Shown piece after piece: positions 1 through 10,119 of a stretch of 64,000 nt of DNA. Every line of letters starts with the position of its first letter. Position 1 is the first letter of the stretch. The stretch covers positions 181,740,807-181,804,806 of the forward strand of contig JAUPFV010000004.1 of NCBI GenBank assembly GCA_036936605.1, in the 5' to 3' direction. A program made the translations under genes and the position numbers. The DNA is from Limnanthes douglasii subsp. nivea. Taxonomy: Eukaryota > Streptophyta > Magnoliopsida > Brassicales > Limnanthaceae. The notes under the pieces were generated by a model. The model did no database searches and was not told the origin of the DNA. It was given only the letters and a program-made list of their open reading frames with translations.

Positions 1-1856
1 TTAACTATTACTGAGTATCTAACATTTTCAATACACTTTTCAATTAACATAATAACTTTATCATTGAAACCAAAAGACAGCAAAACATCATAAGTAAACT
101 TAAAATCTAAGTTATCAAAGGCTTTAGCCATGTCTAGATTAATAATTATATTATGGCCTCTAGTTTTTTTGTTCAGTTCTTTAACTAGTTCCTGCGTAAT
201 TAAAATATTTTCTTGAATAGTCCTATGTTCCACATATGCACCTTGTTCTTTAGATATTATTTTAGGCAGAAGCTTAGCTAATCTAAAGTTTATTATCTTG
301 GATATGATAATATTAAGAACATTACATAAGCTGATAGGCCTAAATTGTAACCATGTCTTAGGTGACTTTGTTTTAGGGATTAAACAAATTAATGTAGCAA
401 ACAATCCTTTAGGCAAAATAACTTCAGTAAAGAAATCTATCACAGCATTTAACAAATCATCCTTTATTATATACCAGCAATCAATATAAAACCTGGAGTT
501 GAAACCATCAACTCCAGAAGCACTATCAACATTTAAGCTTTTGACAACAGCATATAATTCATCTAAAGAAGGCAACTTAAGTATAAAGTCATTATCTATG
601 TCAGTAATTAACCTAGGAATTAAGCTTCTAACAGACAATATATCATTTTCTATAGGGTTCTTATTTAACAAATTTGAAAAGTAATTAACTGCAGAAGAGC
701 CAATCAGACTATCCTTGTCAATCCAGTTATTATTTTCCATAATTCCCATTATAATATTTTTTTACCTTCTCTTTTTAACGTAACTATGAAACATTTTAGA
801 ATTACTGTCACCATTTATAACCCAATTAGAGTAGCTTTTTTGTTTCCAGAAAATCTCTTCTCTCTCAAGCAACATAGAGTAAGTAATATTCAGACTATCT
901 AGTTTAGCTCTATTGTCAATATTATTATCCTCTTCTAATCTTAACTCAGAAACCTTAATTTCTTCTTCTGTTTTGCTTATAAGATCAAAAATGTTTCCAA
1001 ATTTCTCCTTATTCCAACCTACTAGATGTTTCTTAAGTCTCTTAAGTTTTGACCAAAAAACAAAAATATTAGAAGAATCCCTAATCTGTTTAGACCAGTT
1101 TCCCTCTACAGTTCTATAAAAATCTTCATGTTTAGTCCACATATTTTGAAATCTAAAGGATGGCTTTTTATAAAAGGAGTTGTTTATAACTGTGACTAAT
1201 AATGGAGAATGGTCTGAACATGATCTTGGCAAATGATTAACCTTTGTTACATTGAAAGTCTCTCCCCATTTATCATTATGCAAAATTCTGTCTAATCTTT
1301 TCCACTTATGCTTATTGGTCCAAGTATAATCTGATCCTATATACCCTGGGTCCTCTAGTTTACAATCTAGTATCATCATATTGAACTCATCTATACCTCT
1401 AGTGCAAAGATTACTACATGCCAGTTGCTCATTTAAGTTTGAAATATTGTTAAAATCCCCAGCAACCAGCCAGGGAATATTAGTAGCAGATATTAATCTT
1501 AACTGATCCCACAGCATTAACCTATTAGCCCTATTACACTTAGCATATACTATAGTAATAGCAACTACAGATTTTGAAGCAGAATGATTTACCACAGTGT
1601 TTAATAATTGATCAGAGTTATCTAATACCTTGACTTCAAAACCATTTCTCCAAAATAACCAAATTTTATTATTTCCATTTGCAAAATAAAAATCGAAACC
1701 AAGTTTTACACAAACGGAATCAATTTTATCTACTGATATAAAAGGTTCTTGAAGAGCAACTATGTCAACAGCAAATTTTTTAGTTAAATGCCTTAATCTT
1801 CTTAATGATTTAAAGTTCCCAATTCCCCTTATATTCCAATTTAATAATACTGTCAT
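1..1856 (-). pseudogene. LINE ORF2: APE endonuclease + reverse transcriptase, one in-frame stop, truncated by window edge
   Basis: ORF2 nicks target DNA and copies the element RNA. Residues 1-230 are an APE-like endonuclease: NWNIRG at the start, LQEPF with the metal-binding Glu, VAGDFNN, YTWTN, RLDRIL and the terminal SDHSPL. An in-frame TAA at 762-764 ends the 364-residue reading frame. The same frame then runs open to base 3 and encodes RT motifs: SGVDGFNSRFY, FRPISLCN and, near the edge, NLDMAKAFD (motif A with the first catalytic Asp). The YADD box would be outside the window. The start ATG at 1854-1856 overlaps the ORF1 stop as ATGA. Without suppression of the stop this copy would make endonuclease only. 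Confidence 0.92.
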
Positions 1857-4411
1857 CTGAAACTTCTATAAGAAGATCCTAAAGATCTTTTAAAACTCCT
1901 TGGTCTAGTTAACATTCTGTTTCTAGCAGATCTTCTTAAACTGACATTAGAGGTCTCTTTTAACATGTTTCTAGGTGAATTAGACTCACTTAAAGTAGAC
2001 CTATCTTTAAATCTATTATCATCTATAGCATCTTCTACTTCTTCAAATTCATTATCAGACAAAGGTTTAAAAGGGTTATTCATCTTTATACTCTCAATTT
2101 CACTAACTATATCCCCATTAGTTATTTTAATTGGATTTTCTCCCTGATTGGAAAATTTTAAAATTTTACTTTGACTTTCTAATGGCACTTTTACAATATT
2201 CTCAATAGCTGATTCTCTTACTACATTAGGGATCACATCATCACTTGAATTGCAAACATACAATGGCAGATTATCATCACTTGACATACAAACATTAACT
2301 GGCAGATTATCATTCACTATCATTGATATGTTATTGTTTTTAGCAGATAAGTTATCAGCTTTATCATCACTTGAATTGCAAACATATAATGGCAGATTAT
2401 CATCCCTTGAAATACAAACATTAACTGGCAGATTATCATCAACTCTCATTGACATGCTATTATTGTTAACAGATAAGTCATTAACTTTATCAATAATATT
2501 ACATGATAATTCAGAATTACAATTAATTTCTACATTGATATTCTTTCTAACAGTATTATCTTGGGCATCATGCAATATCAAAGAATTAACCACAACAATT
2601 GATTCTTTAGACTTTAAATCATTCAATGGCAATGTGTCATTTAAAACAGCATGTACTACCAAATGATCATCATTTTTCCTACATATGTCTTTATTTATAA
2701 GCAAAGAATCATTTAAACCAACCACATCTTTTCCAAACATGTTATTTAAATTGTTATTTGAATCATCAGATCTATCTATTAACATATCATCATCTTTTCT
2801 AATCATATCTTTAGTTGCACTACAAAGTAAAGGATTATTTAAAACAGCATGCAAATCCAAAGCTAAAACATCATCTATTCTATTCATGTCTTTATTTGCA
2901 TTCAAAGGCAAAGAATCAATTACGTCAATATTTATATCAGTGATTAGAGTATTATCATTCCCAATAGTAGCATTTTTATTTCTCAATTCAGAATGTTCAA
3001 CAACACTGTCAAATGCATTATTCAAAGACAAATTACTACCTTCATTCAAATTACACTCATTCAATGCAACATCAGAAACAGCAAGCATATCACTATCTTT
3101 ATTAGCATCATTATTAACCTTATGATTAGCCGATTCATTAGAATTACTACCGTAATGTTTTTCCTTATTCAAAATAGCAATACTATCATGCATGTCATTA
3201 TCCTTATTACTATCACCATTTTTTATCTGCACAGCAATACAGTCTGAATTATTAGAGACCTTATCAACAATCATTGAACCACTATTTTTAACATTCAATA
3301 AACCATCCATTTTAGGTTGCATATCATTAATTTCTTTGTTACTTTTAGTTTTAGGTATCCAAATGTTATCATTCTTCCTAACCATAGAATTAATATCAGC
3401 TTTTTTATAGTTCTGAGATTTCTTAAATTCTACATCCTCTGACTTACATTCAATATCCTTATGCCCTAGGTGTCTACATTTTTTGCAGTAATCAGGCTTA
3501 TTTCTGTAACTTATATCTTGCCAGTACCCTTCTTTATCACCAAAACTAACCCATATTTGCTTAGGAAGAATGCTAGAAACATCCAGAACAGTCCAGACTT
3601 CACAACAATTGTAACTTGCCCTATTCCTAAAAGGTAGCCAAGTTTTTAAAGGAAATCCTATTGCCTTTGCTAAATTTTCTATGGTGTCTCTATTGTACAT
3701 AAACTCAGGAAGTTTTGGAAAGGAACCCCACACAGGAGTCATTGGTGACTCGCGTTTAGGGTGAAAGTCAGGACTCCATTTTAATATTCTAAAGGTATAC
3801 TGCCCTAAAGACCTAACATTAACCTTCCAAAAACTTTTAACATCAAGCATATTATCAAATTCTACAAAGACATGCCGGAAATCCCATTTATAAAGACTAT
3901 AATTTCCTGTAAATTTTAAAGAATCTAGATACTTCCTAAATTCTATAGCAGGAGGGCAACCAAATGTAAACTTAGCAATCAATGTGTATTTAGCCAGAGA
4001 GTTTAAGAAAGACTTATCTTTTTCGCAAAATTTTACGAACAGATACCCTTCCTCAGCTCCGATTTCCACCTTATCATGAACGAAGCCCTCAGCAGCACCA
4101 TCAGTCGATTTCGTTGTCTCCTTTCCCGATCTAAGGACTTCTGCATATGTTCTTGAATCCTCAATTCTACCAGAGATCTTTCCAGATCTGGATGAGTTTT
4201 TATCTGAAGACACATTCCTTTCGAAAGTGGGGTTTTCAAAGAAATGTGCCTCAGAAATGGGGTTTGATGGTTGCAAGATCTGATTTAGTGGCTGTATTTT
4301 TGAGACGAAGTTGCTTGATGGCCGGTTTTTTGATGAGATTTGGTTTGAAGATAATGGTGGATACATCTGATTCTGTTCTTCTAGATGAAGAACCGAAATC
4401 AACTTTTGCAT
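1853..4411 (-). CDS. LINE ORF1 protein (DUF4283-like region, CCHC zinc knuckle)
   Basis: An 852-residue nucleic-acid-binding ORF1, expected to coat LINE RNA in the RNP. The N-terminus (about 1-80) is polar. Residues about 90-260 look like the plant DUF4283 region (KFTFGCPPAIEF, YKWDFRHVFVEFDN, then WGSFPKLPEF). A zinc knuckle, CKKCRHLGHKDIEC, lies near residue 313 (C-x2-C-x4-H-x4-C). The following 450 residues are Asn/Asp/Ser-rich with internal repeats and are probably disordered. The C-terminus is basic (RRSARNRM). The frame is open throughout. It ends in TGA at 1853-1855, overlapping the ORF2 start by four bases, which suggests termination-reinitiation. It is longer than many plant L1 ORF1 proteins because of the repeat-rich tail. 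Confidence 0.9.
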   Translation of the reverse strand: MQKLISVLHLEEQNQMYPPLSSNQISSKNRPSSNFVSKIQPLNQILQPSNPISEAHFFENPTFERNVSSDKNSSRSGKISGRIEDSRTYAEVLRSGKETTKSTDGAAEGFVHDKVEIGAEEGYLFVKFCEKDKSFLNSLAKYTLIAKFTFGCPPAIEFRKYLDSLKFTGNYSLYKWDFRHVFVEFDNMLDVKSFWKVNVRSLGQYTFRILKWSPDFHPKRESPMTPVWGSFPKLPEFMYNRDTIENLAKAIGFPLKTWLPFRNRASYNCCEVWTVLDVSSILPKQIWVSFGDKEGYWQDISYRNKPDYCKKCRHLGHKDIECKSEDVEFKKSQNYKKADINSMVRKNDNIWIPKTKSNKEINDMQPKMDGLLNVKNSGSMIVDKVSNNSDCIAVQIKNGDSNKDNDMHDSIAILNKEKHYGSNSNESANHKVNNDANKDSDMLAVSDVALNECNLNEGSNLSLNNAFDSVVEHSELRNKNATIGNDNTLITDINIDVIDSLPLNANKDMNRIDDVLALDLHAVLNNPLLCSATKDMIRKDDDMLIDRSDDSNNNLNNMFGKDVVGLNDSLLINKDICRKNDDHLVVHAVLNDTLPLNDLKSKESIVVVNSLILHDAQDNTVRKNINVEINCNSELSCNIIDKVNDLSVNNNSMSMRVDDNLPVNVCISRDDNLPLYVCNSSDDKADNLSAKNNNISMIVNDNLPVNVCMSSDDNLPLYVCNSSDDVIPNVVRESAIENIVKVPLESQSKILKFSNQGENPIKITNGDIVSEIESIKMNNPFKPLSDNEFEEVEDAIDDNRFKDRSTLSESNSPRNMLKETSNVSLRRSARNRMLTRPRSFKRSLGSSYRSFR
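2240..2460 (-). repeat. Internal tandem repeats in LINE ORF1
   Basis: Short units encoding variants of DDNLPLYVCNSSDD and DDNLPVNVC recur here, including a larger duplicated block of about 130 bp (compare 2248-2320 with 2372-2450). They lie in the low-complexity tail of ORF1 and keep the frame open. Confidence 0.75.
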
Positions 4412-4600
4412 GATTGATTTCTAAAAGAGAATCAAAGAAATCGTTTTCTGATTAAGGTTGAAACTGTCGATTTTGTGTGGAAGAAATGCATGGTTTTGTG
4501 AGGAGATCTGAGAGAGATGAGTTTGAGTGGCTGCAAAGAGATCGATAAAGATCTAGGGTTAGTCAAAGGAGTGACTATTCAGAGGCTTCATCTGTGGCCC
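4412..4600 (-). other. LINE 5' leader (approximate)
   Basis: Sequence upstream of ORF1 with no ORF. It is GA-rich and rich in GATCT, and is probably the 5' UTR with internal promoter. The exact 5' end is not visible. Confidence 0.45.
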
Positions 4601-4671
4601 AAGGCCTTAAAACCAAGAAACGGATTTAGGTTATTGGAGGCCTAAATCCCTTTATTATTATGAATATATCT

Positions 4672-4673
<2 letters not shown>

Positions 4674-4709
<36 letters not shown>
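4674..4709. repeat. (TA)n microsatellite
   Basis: An uninterrupted run of about 18 TA units between the LINE and element C. Confidence 0.97.
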
Positions 4710-4712
<3 letters not shown>

Positions 4713-5390
4713 TATGGTAGATTTTGTATGATTAATATTATTCCAAAGAAGGCTATACATAATTTATTTTATTTGGACTAGGATACATAAATAATACTAT
4801 ACCCCATAGAAATAGGCGGGGAGAAACTAAGTTATCGCCCTATAAAAGAAAGTTAATGAACTCCAAAGTTACGAAGAGAAAGATAAGAAAGACACAAAAA
4901 CTTGAGAAATGGTAGCCTCTAAACTCCATTCCAAACGGTCATAAGAATATAACCAAATAAGGCAAAAGAAGAGCGAACCGTTAGGCGAGGACTGAAGGAA
5001 ATTCAAAATTTTGTGATCCAATTTAACCAACTCGAGGAAAGCCTAGTCCAAATAAAAGACAACATAAACATCCACAAAAGCGGGGTGGAACCTGCATGAA
5101 ACAAATTAAGTAAGAATGTAAGCACACGATTACCTTGGTCGAACTACATTGGATTAAAGAAATCTAAACTGAATGTCAAAAAGCACACGGTGCGACACCG
5201 TAGAGGCGACACAGGAGGAGAGAAAAACATTCTTGATTTTTGCTACAGTAAAACATGATGAACGATTTCAACAAAGCACACACCCTAAAGATGGCGGTTG
5301 CTAGAAGAGGGCCAATTCGAAACCCTAGATTAATCCCCGCCGTTAATGTTGAACTTGAGAATGGAACTGACAATATCATAGATGTTGTGT
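4710..5390. other. No gene recognised
   Basis: I see no conserved coding signal on either strand. A 67-codon minus-strand frame at 5176-5379 resembles nothing I know. The right end grades into the left LTR of element C. Confidence 0.6.
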
Positions 5391-5667
5391 GTGAATCTAG
5401 TTCTTGAAAGTGAAAAAGAGAGAGTTTTATTTTAGAGAGAGGAAATAAAAGTGAAAAGTAAGTTTTAGGTAATGCAAGTATCGTCCTCTTTATTAACAGC
5501 CTTATCCATTATTTATAGGGGTTCAAACTTAGTGTAACAGAATTTGTTACACAAATGGGTAAACTGCACTTTACAAACAGTACAACGTCTATCTTACAAC
5601 TATACAATTGTTCATATAAGACTTTAATTCATTACATTTATTCCCTCAACATTCTATATCCTTATCG
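5390..5667 (-). repeat. 3' LTR of element C (left boundary approximate)
   Basis: Aligned by eye with the LTRs of elements A and B: a GAGAGAG block, a TATA-like ATTTATAGGG (5513-5522, minus-strand sense), a long AT-rich tract, then CTTATCG followed by GTAG, where A and B read TTATCA followed by GTA. The terminal CA is CG here. The PPT-like sequence just inside (plus-strand TTCCCTAG at 5672-5679) is degenerate. Confidence 0.65.
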
Positions 5668-6192
5668 GTAGCTTCCCTAGTTCTTAAGAAAGACTGTGAA
5701 TAAGAACTAGTAATCATCGGAGGTCATTAGATTCGAATATAAGTTATTCGTTGCCAAAGTTCAATATATTTCGAATAAAATATTCTCCTCTCCTTTTTAA
5801 AATAGTTTACGACAACATATTTAGTCTTTGAAGAAATGCATATCCAAATTCTACTTCGAACGTGTATCACTCGTTTATCAATTCAAAACTGCTAAACTTC
5901 GTATTTGTCATTCCCAAATAAACTATGCTTTGTTTGTCTTGAAATTTGACCCACTCATTTAATATAAAAACTTTTGCTTCTCGCTTCGAATATTCATATT
6001 CCAAGCCTTTTGCCAGCTTTTTCATAACGGTTAGAAACGTTTGCTCTTCTTCGCACGCATTCAAAAAGCCACTAGGTCTGACAGTTTGATAGGTGTCACA
6101 TTATCTCTCCTACAAGAAATCGTTTGATATTCTAACCAGTCATTCTTACCACATCTTCCACTTTCTGACTCTTCTCTCTCGTAATGTTCTTC

Positions 6193-6198
6193 TATAAA
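6193..6198 (+). promoter_or_regulatory. Candidate TATA box of element C aORF
   Basis: TATAAA lies 158 bp upstream of the aORF ATG (6356-6358). Elements A and B have TATAAA at 157 and 155 bp from the homologous ATG, which is stronger evidence than any one match. Confidence 0.6.
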
Positions 6199-6355
6199 TA
6201 CTATTTTCTTTTATTACTTGTGTTTTACAAACACCTTTTAGTGAGAGAAAACTCATCCAACTCATTGATCATTTAGTTACCTTCATCTAAACATCCAATA
6301 TTTTGGCTATTTTCACCGAAAATTCATAATTTCTAGTTAATCTTCATCCTCGTAC

Positions 6356-9300
6356 ATGAAAAAATACCCAAAAACCAAAAAATTAATCTCCGTAGAAACC
6401 AAGAAATTAATTTTCGGTGCTTACGCTTGTTTTTGTATCAGCGAAAGGGTTGAAGAGTATAGAGATGCTGGATTGATAAGTAAGTATCCTTGATTTTCTA
6501 CTCAAACCACGTATTACATTAATTTCAACCCAAACCAAAGTTCCCCCGTGTTTCCAAGTTGATCCACTCCAGAATCTCAATAGCCTTTATCAACAAATTC
6601 TTCGCAATTAACACTTTGAAATTCTTCTCCAACTACTTCTGGTTCCACAACTGCATCTCCTCGAAAGAATCACAAAGTTACTCAAAGGATATATACCCAT
6701 AGAACAATCAGAAGAAGCACCATCACCTATAAGTGCTACTCCACCTCAGACCTCACGGAAAGAAACACATGTGATTCAGTCGAGAGCTCACCTCTCTTTG
6801 AATCTTCATGTAAAAAAACATTCATAGCCATAGGAGATATCGATGTTGTCAATAAGTCACCAAATACTTGCCAAAACCTTGCAAATAACCCTACACCACC
6901 ATCTCCTCCCCCCGAAGAAGATTGTTGAGACTATCACACAGTCACAACAAACTCCATTGAATCCTCAAGAGGAAAACCCAGTCTCAACCTCCAACCCGCC
7001 TCACCTAATAGGTGAAGCTTCTGATGAAGAACAGATTCATAAGTTACTCAGTCTAACACTGGGGTTGAAGAAAGTGGAGTTGCGTCTGATACAGAAGACG
7101 ACGCCTCGAAAGAAGGAGTAGTTAAAAGGAAAAAGAAAGAAAGATCCAATTGTTATTCCCGAGAACATTGCTGCCTCCATTAGTGTAAACCTGAAACCAC
7201 TCCTCCCCGAATATGTCTTGTCACTAAAAAATATACCATATATATACTCTAACAAAGCTCAAGCTGATCTCTTAAAAACAATGGGGAATGACAGATAACG
7301 TTACACTTCGAATGCTAAAAAGGGAGACTCCACTTGACTGTGGAGCAAATAAATTGGTGGTATATCCAAAGATCATCAATTGGGGTCTCCGGTTCGCATT
7401 AGATTCGATGATAGTGGAATACTTCAAATATCTGACCTATACCTTATACAAGCAACACCAAAACTTTGGTTCACACTTCTATTAGTAATTATGGCTGCAA
7501 GACTAAGCCAAATCCCCCTCTCCATCAAATATTTCCTTGCCATGACTAGACTTTCAAAGGGACCGATGTTGCCTTTCTACTATCTAACCCTTGTAGATGA
7601 CTTCAAAATAACGAAGATCTGCTCGAAGCTGACAAATTTTGGAAGTAAAGATTTCTATTCATTTTTGGAGTTTTGGAAAATGGGAAGGAAATATCCAACG
7701 AGAATCCTTCAAAACTCAACCTCGTTTGGAGAAGCAACAGTAAGATTTTTATCTTTCCATCTATTCATTTACTCTACATAACTTGTACTTAATTTTCTAT
7801 ATATACTATTTCTGCACTCAAAAATTTCGAAGAGATTCAAGGGTTGCAAGAAAGATGCAAAAGGAATCTTTATAAAATTAGTCACATGAGCAGAAAACGA
7901 ATAGGGCAATGGGTTCCACTCAGCTTTTATGCCTATAAATTTTATCAACAACCACTTATGGAGGATCACCTTGGGTGCTTACCTCCCCAGAAATCTAATG
8001 GAGCCACCAAATCTAAATTTTATTGTGAAGAGACTGGTAGCACCTGATGGTAAGGTGGCTCTTCCTGCGAGGAACAAATCTGACAACTATCTTCTCGCAA
8101 AAAAGAAAGAGAAAAAGAAAAAGCAGCTAGTACATCTGGAGCTTGCCCTTTAGAAAATCTGAGCCCTCAAAAGAAGGCAAAAAAGAAGACAACTGACATC
8201 AGCCTCCCTACAATTTAAGAAGGATACAAGGATGAACCTTCTTCAAAGAGAAAGAAAACGACTGCCCCAAAGAGGAAAAACAGCACCTCGAAAAGTTATC
8301 CAAATAAGATGACAGAAAAACAATCTTAAGAAACTTCCTCTAAAGTTCCTCATACCGAAACTGAAAAATACTGCACCAGAAGATCATCGTGGAGAAATTA
8401 AAACAGATGACAATCAAGGAGTAATTATAACAGATGACAGCCAAGGAGGAACGAAAACTGAAGATCACCGAGGAGATGACCACTTTTTTCCAGACGATGC
8501 ATATAAGAAGATCTTCAAGTTCTCTACAAAGATATGGATCCGAAGGTTCAACAAATCCAGGATCAACTTTGACAAATTGTCCATCAGGTTACTGCTCCTC
8601 TCTTACATGAGATACTGAATTCAGATACTCCCCCCACTTTCTCGTTAGCTCTCACACCCTTTAATAATCAAAGGTTTACAATTGTTCAAGAGCCATCCGA
8701 GGATGTTTTACTTGCACTATAACCTTTCTCCAACCTTGAAGCAGCAACAAAAATATTATGCACGAAAGTAAATTGTTCTCGAAGACATTTGGAAAACATG
8801 TCCAAAGAGATGGTTTGATATAAAAACGATGCTGCTGCGGAGAAACGATTGAGAGAAATATTTGTCCGACAAATCCAACATCAATTTCAAGTATTCCAAG
8901 TTGACAGAGCATAATATATTCATGAAGCCATCCAACTTAAACATCGTCTATACTCTGTATATAATCAACAAATGGAAGAATTAAAAAACTCTCATCAAAC
9001 TGTAATAGAGGATCTTAAACCCAAACATGCTAAGGAGTAATCCGAAGAGCAGCAAAAATATTATACTCTTCAAGAATATTTAAAGAAGAGTGAAGAAGAA
9101 AAGAAGAAACTGACAAGTGATATGGCTGATCTCAAAATTGTCCTTAGGAAATAAAAGGAAATTGGCATGGAAGCCGCCAAACTGAGTGTGGGAAGCACAC
9201 ATTAACTGTTATAAAAAATGTCGAGAAGCAATAATCAATCAATTTTCTTTGTGAAATTCACGCAACGTTCTGTAAGGTAAATCTGTCCAGCTTCTGGGAA

Positions 9301-9540
9301 TTAATCCCTATAGATAACTGACCCAACAAAGGCTTCAATCCTGTCCCACTGATTCCTCCAAAGAGACTGAGTTAGAAGAAAATGAAACTAACAAAGGAGA
9401 TTTTCTAATAGAGAATTCCGAAAAAAAATAACTGCTATTTCCTTTTTTTGTCCAAGTCCCTTGATGTTGTATGATGACTTGTTTTAGGTGAATGCTTAGT
9501 TGTTTAGCATTCATGACATCCTTTTGTAAGTTCATATTAT
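6356..9540 (+). pseudogene. aORF of element C (antisense extra ORF), decayed
   Basis: Homologous to the aORFs of A and B. The start is basic, followed by FGAYACFCISERVEEYRDAGLIS, matching AYDYF-ISERAD-YR-SGLIS in B. A Pro/Ser/Thr-rich linker follows (6600-7120). The putative gypsy-type transposon region is at 7300-7740: IINWGLRFALDSMIVEYF, LSQIPLSIKYFLAMTRLSKGP, LPFYYLTL. A donor-like GTAAGA stands at 7740, at the position of the intron seen in A and in the 33-kb element. The expected acceptor near 7820 reads CA instead of AG. Downstream come Lys/Ser-rich sequence and a coiled-coil-like stretch (8930-9180). Many stops and frameshifts make it non-functional. The frame is recognisable only by comparison. 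Confidence 0.75.
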
Positions 9541-9639
9541 CTTTTATGAATTAATACTTTTCCTTTCTCTATATTCGTTTGCCATATCATAAAAACTTAT
9601 AATTTTGAAAACAACGTCATTTTTACCTCGAATAATAAT

Positions 9640-9850
9640 AGTCCCTTAGTAAATATGTTTAAAGAATGTAGAACCTCGAATAACAATTGGTGTGTTTAAA
9701 GAATTTGAACACCTCAGATATATATAGTGTGTTTAGAGAATGCAGCATCTCGAATAATAGTTGGTGCGTTTAAAGAGTGTTAACACCTCATATATATAAT
9801 GTGTTTAAGAATTTAGCACCTCGAATATGGTTGTTTCTTTGAAAAATGTT
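9640..9850. repeat. Tandem repeats between pol and aORF of element C
   Basis: About four degenerate units of roughly 55 bp, each with an ACCTCGAATA-like core and TGTTTAAAGAAT. They sit between the convergent 3' ends of aORF and pol, exactly where element B has its own repeats. Confidence 0.75.
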
Positions 9851-10119
9851 GATAATCAACGTTTAACACTTTAGATTAATTACTATTGGTCAACAACTTC
9901 AAAGATGATCAATCTTTAACTAGATACCAAAATTATCCAGATACTCGTGTTTAAAACAATTATTGGCCAAAAAAGACTTTTATTAATATCTTCAAATATT
10001 TATATGACACTGCATTTAAACCTCCCTGGGCTAACAGGGTAGGAAAGAGTGTGCCAATTATTAAAAAAAGATTCAACACAAAAAAATCACTCCTGCTATA
10101 ATTTTAGATGTTCTATATT

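Larger units (their letters stand above)
1..4600 (-). mobile_element. L1-like LINE (non-LTR retrotransposon), 3' part outside window
   Basis: A minus-strand non-LTR retrotransposon made of ORF1, ORF2 and about 190 bp of 5' leader. The rest of RT and the 3' end lie beyond the left edge. The order (zinc-knuckle ORF1, then an APE-type endonuclease fused to RT) is that of plant L1 elements. The right (5') boundary is approximate, because no target duplication can be tested with the 3' end missing. Only one nonsense change is visible in the portion seen, so this is a fairly young copy. Confidence 0.9.

Noticed and set aside
2250..3410. Several plus-strand ORFs opposite LINE ORF1
   Set aside because: Shadows of the Asn/Asp-rich ORF1 repeats; no independent motif or codon signal.
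5176..5379. 67-codon minus-strand ORF
   Set aside because: No recognisable motif and no counterpart near the LTRs of A or B.
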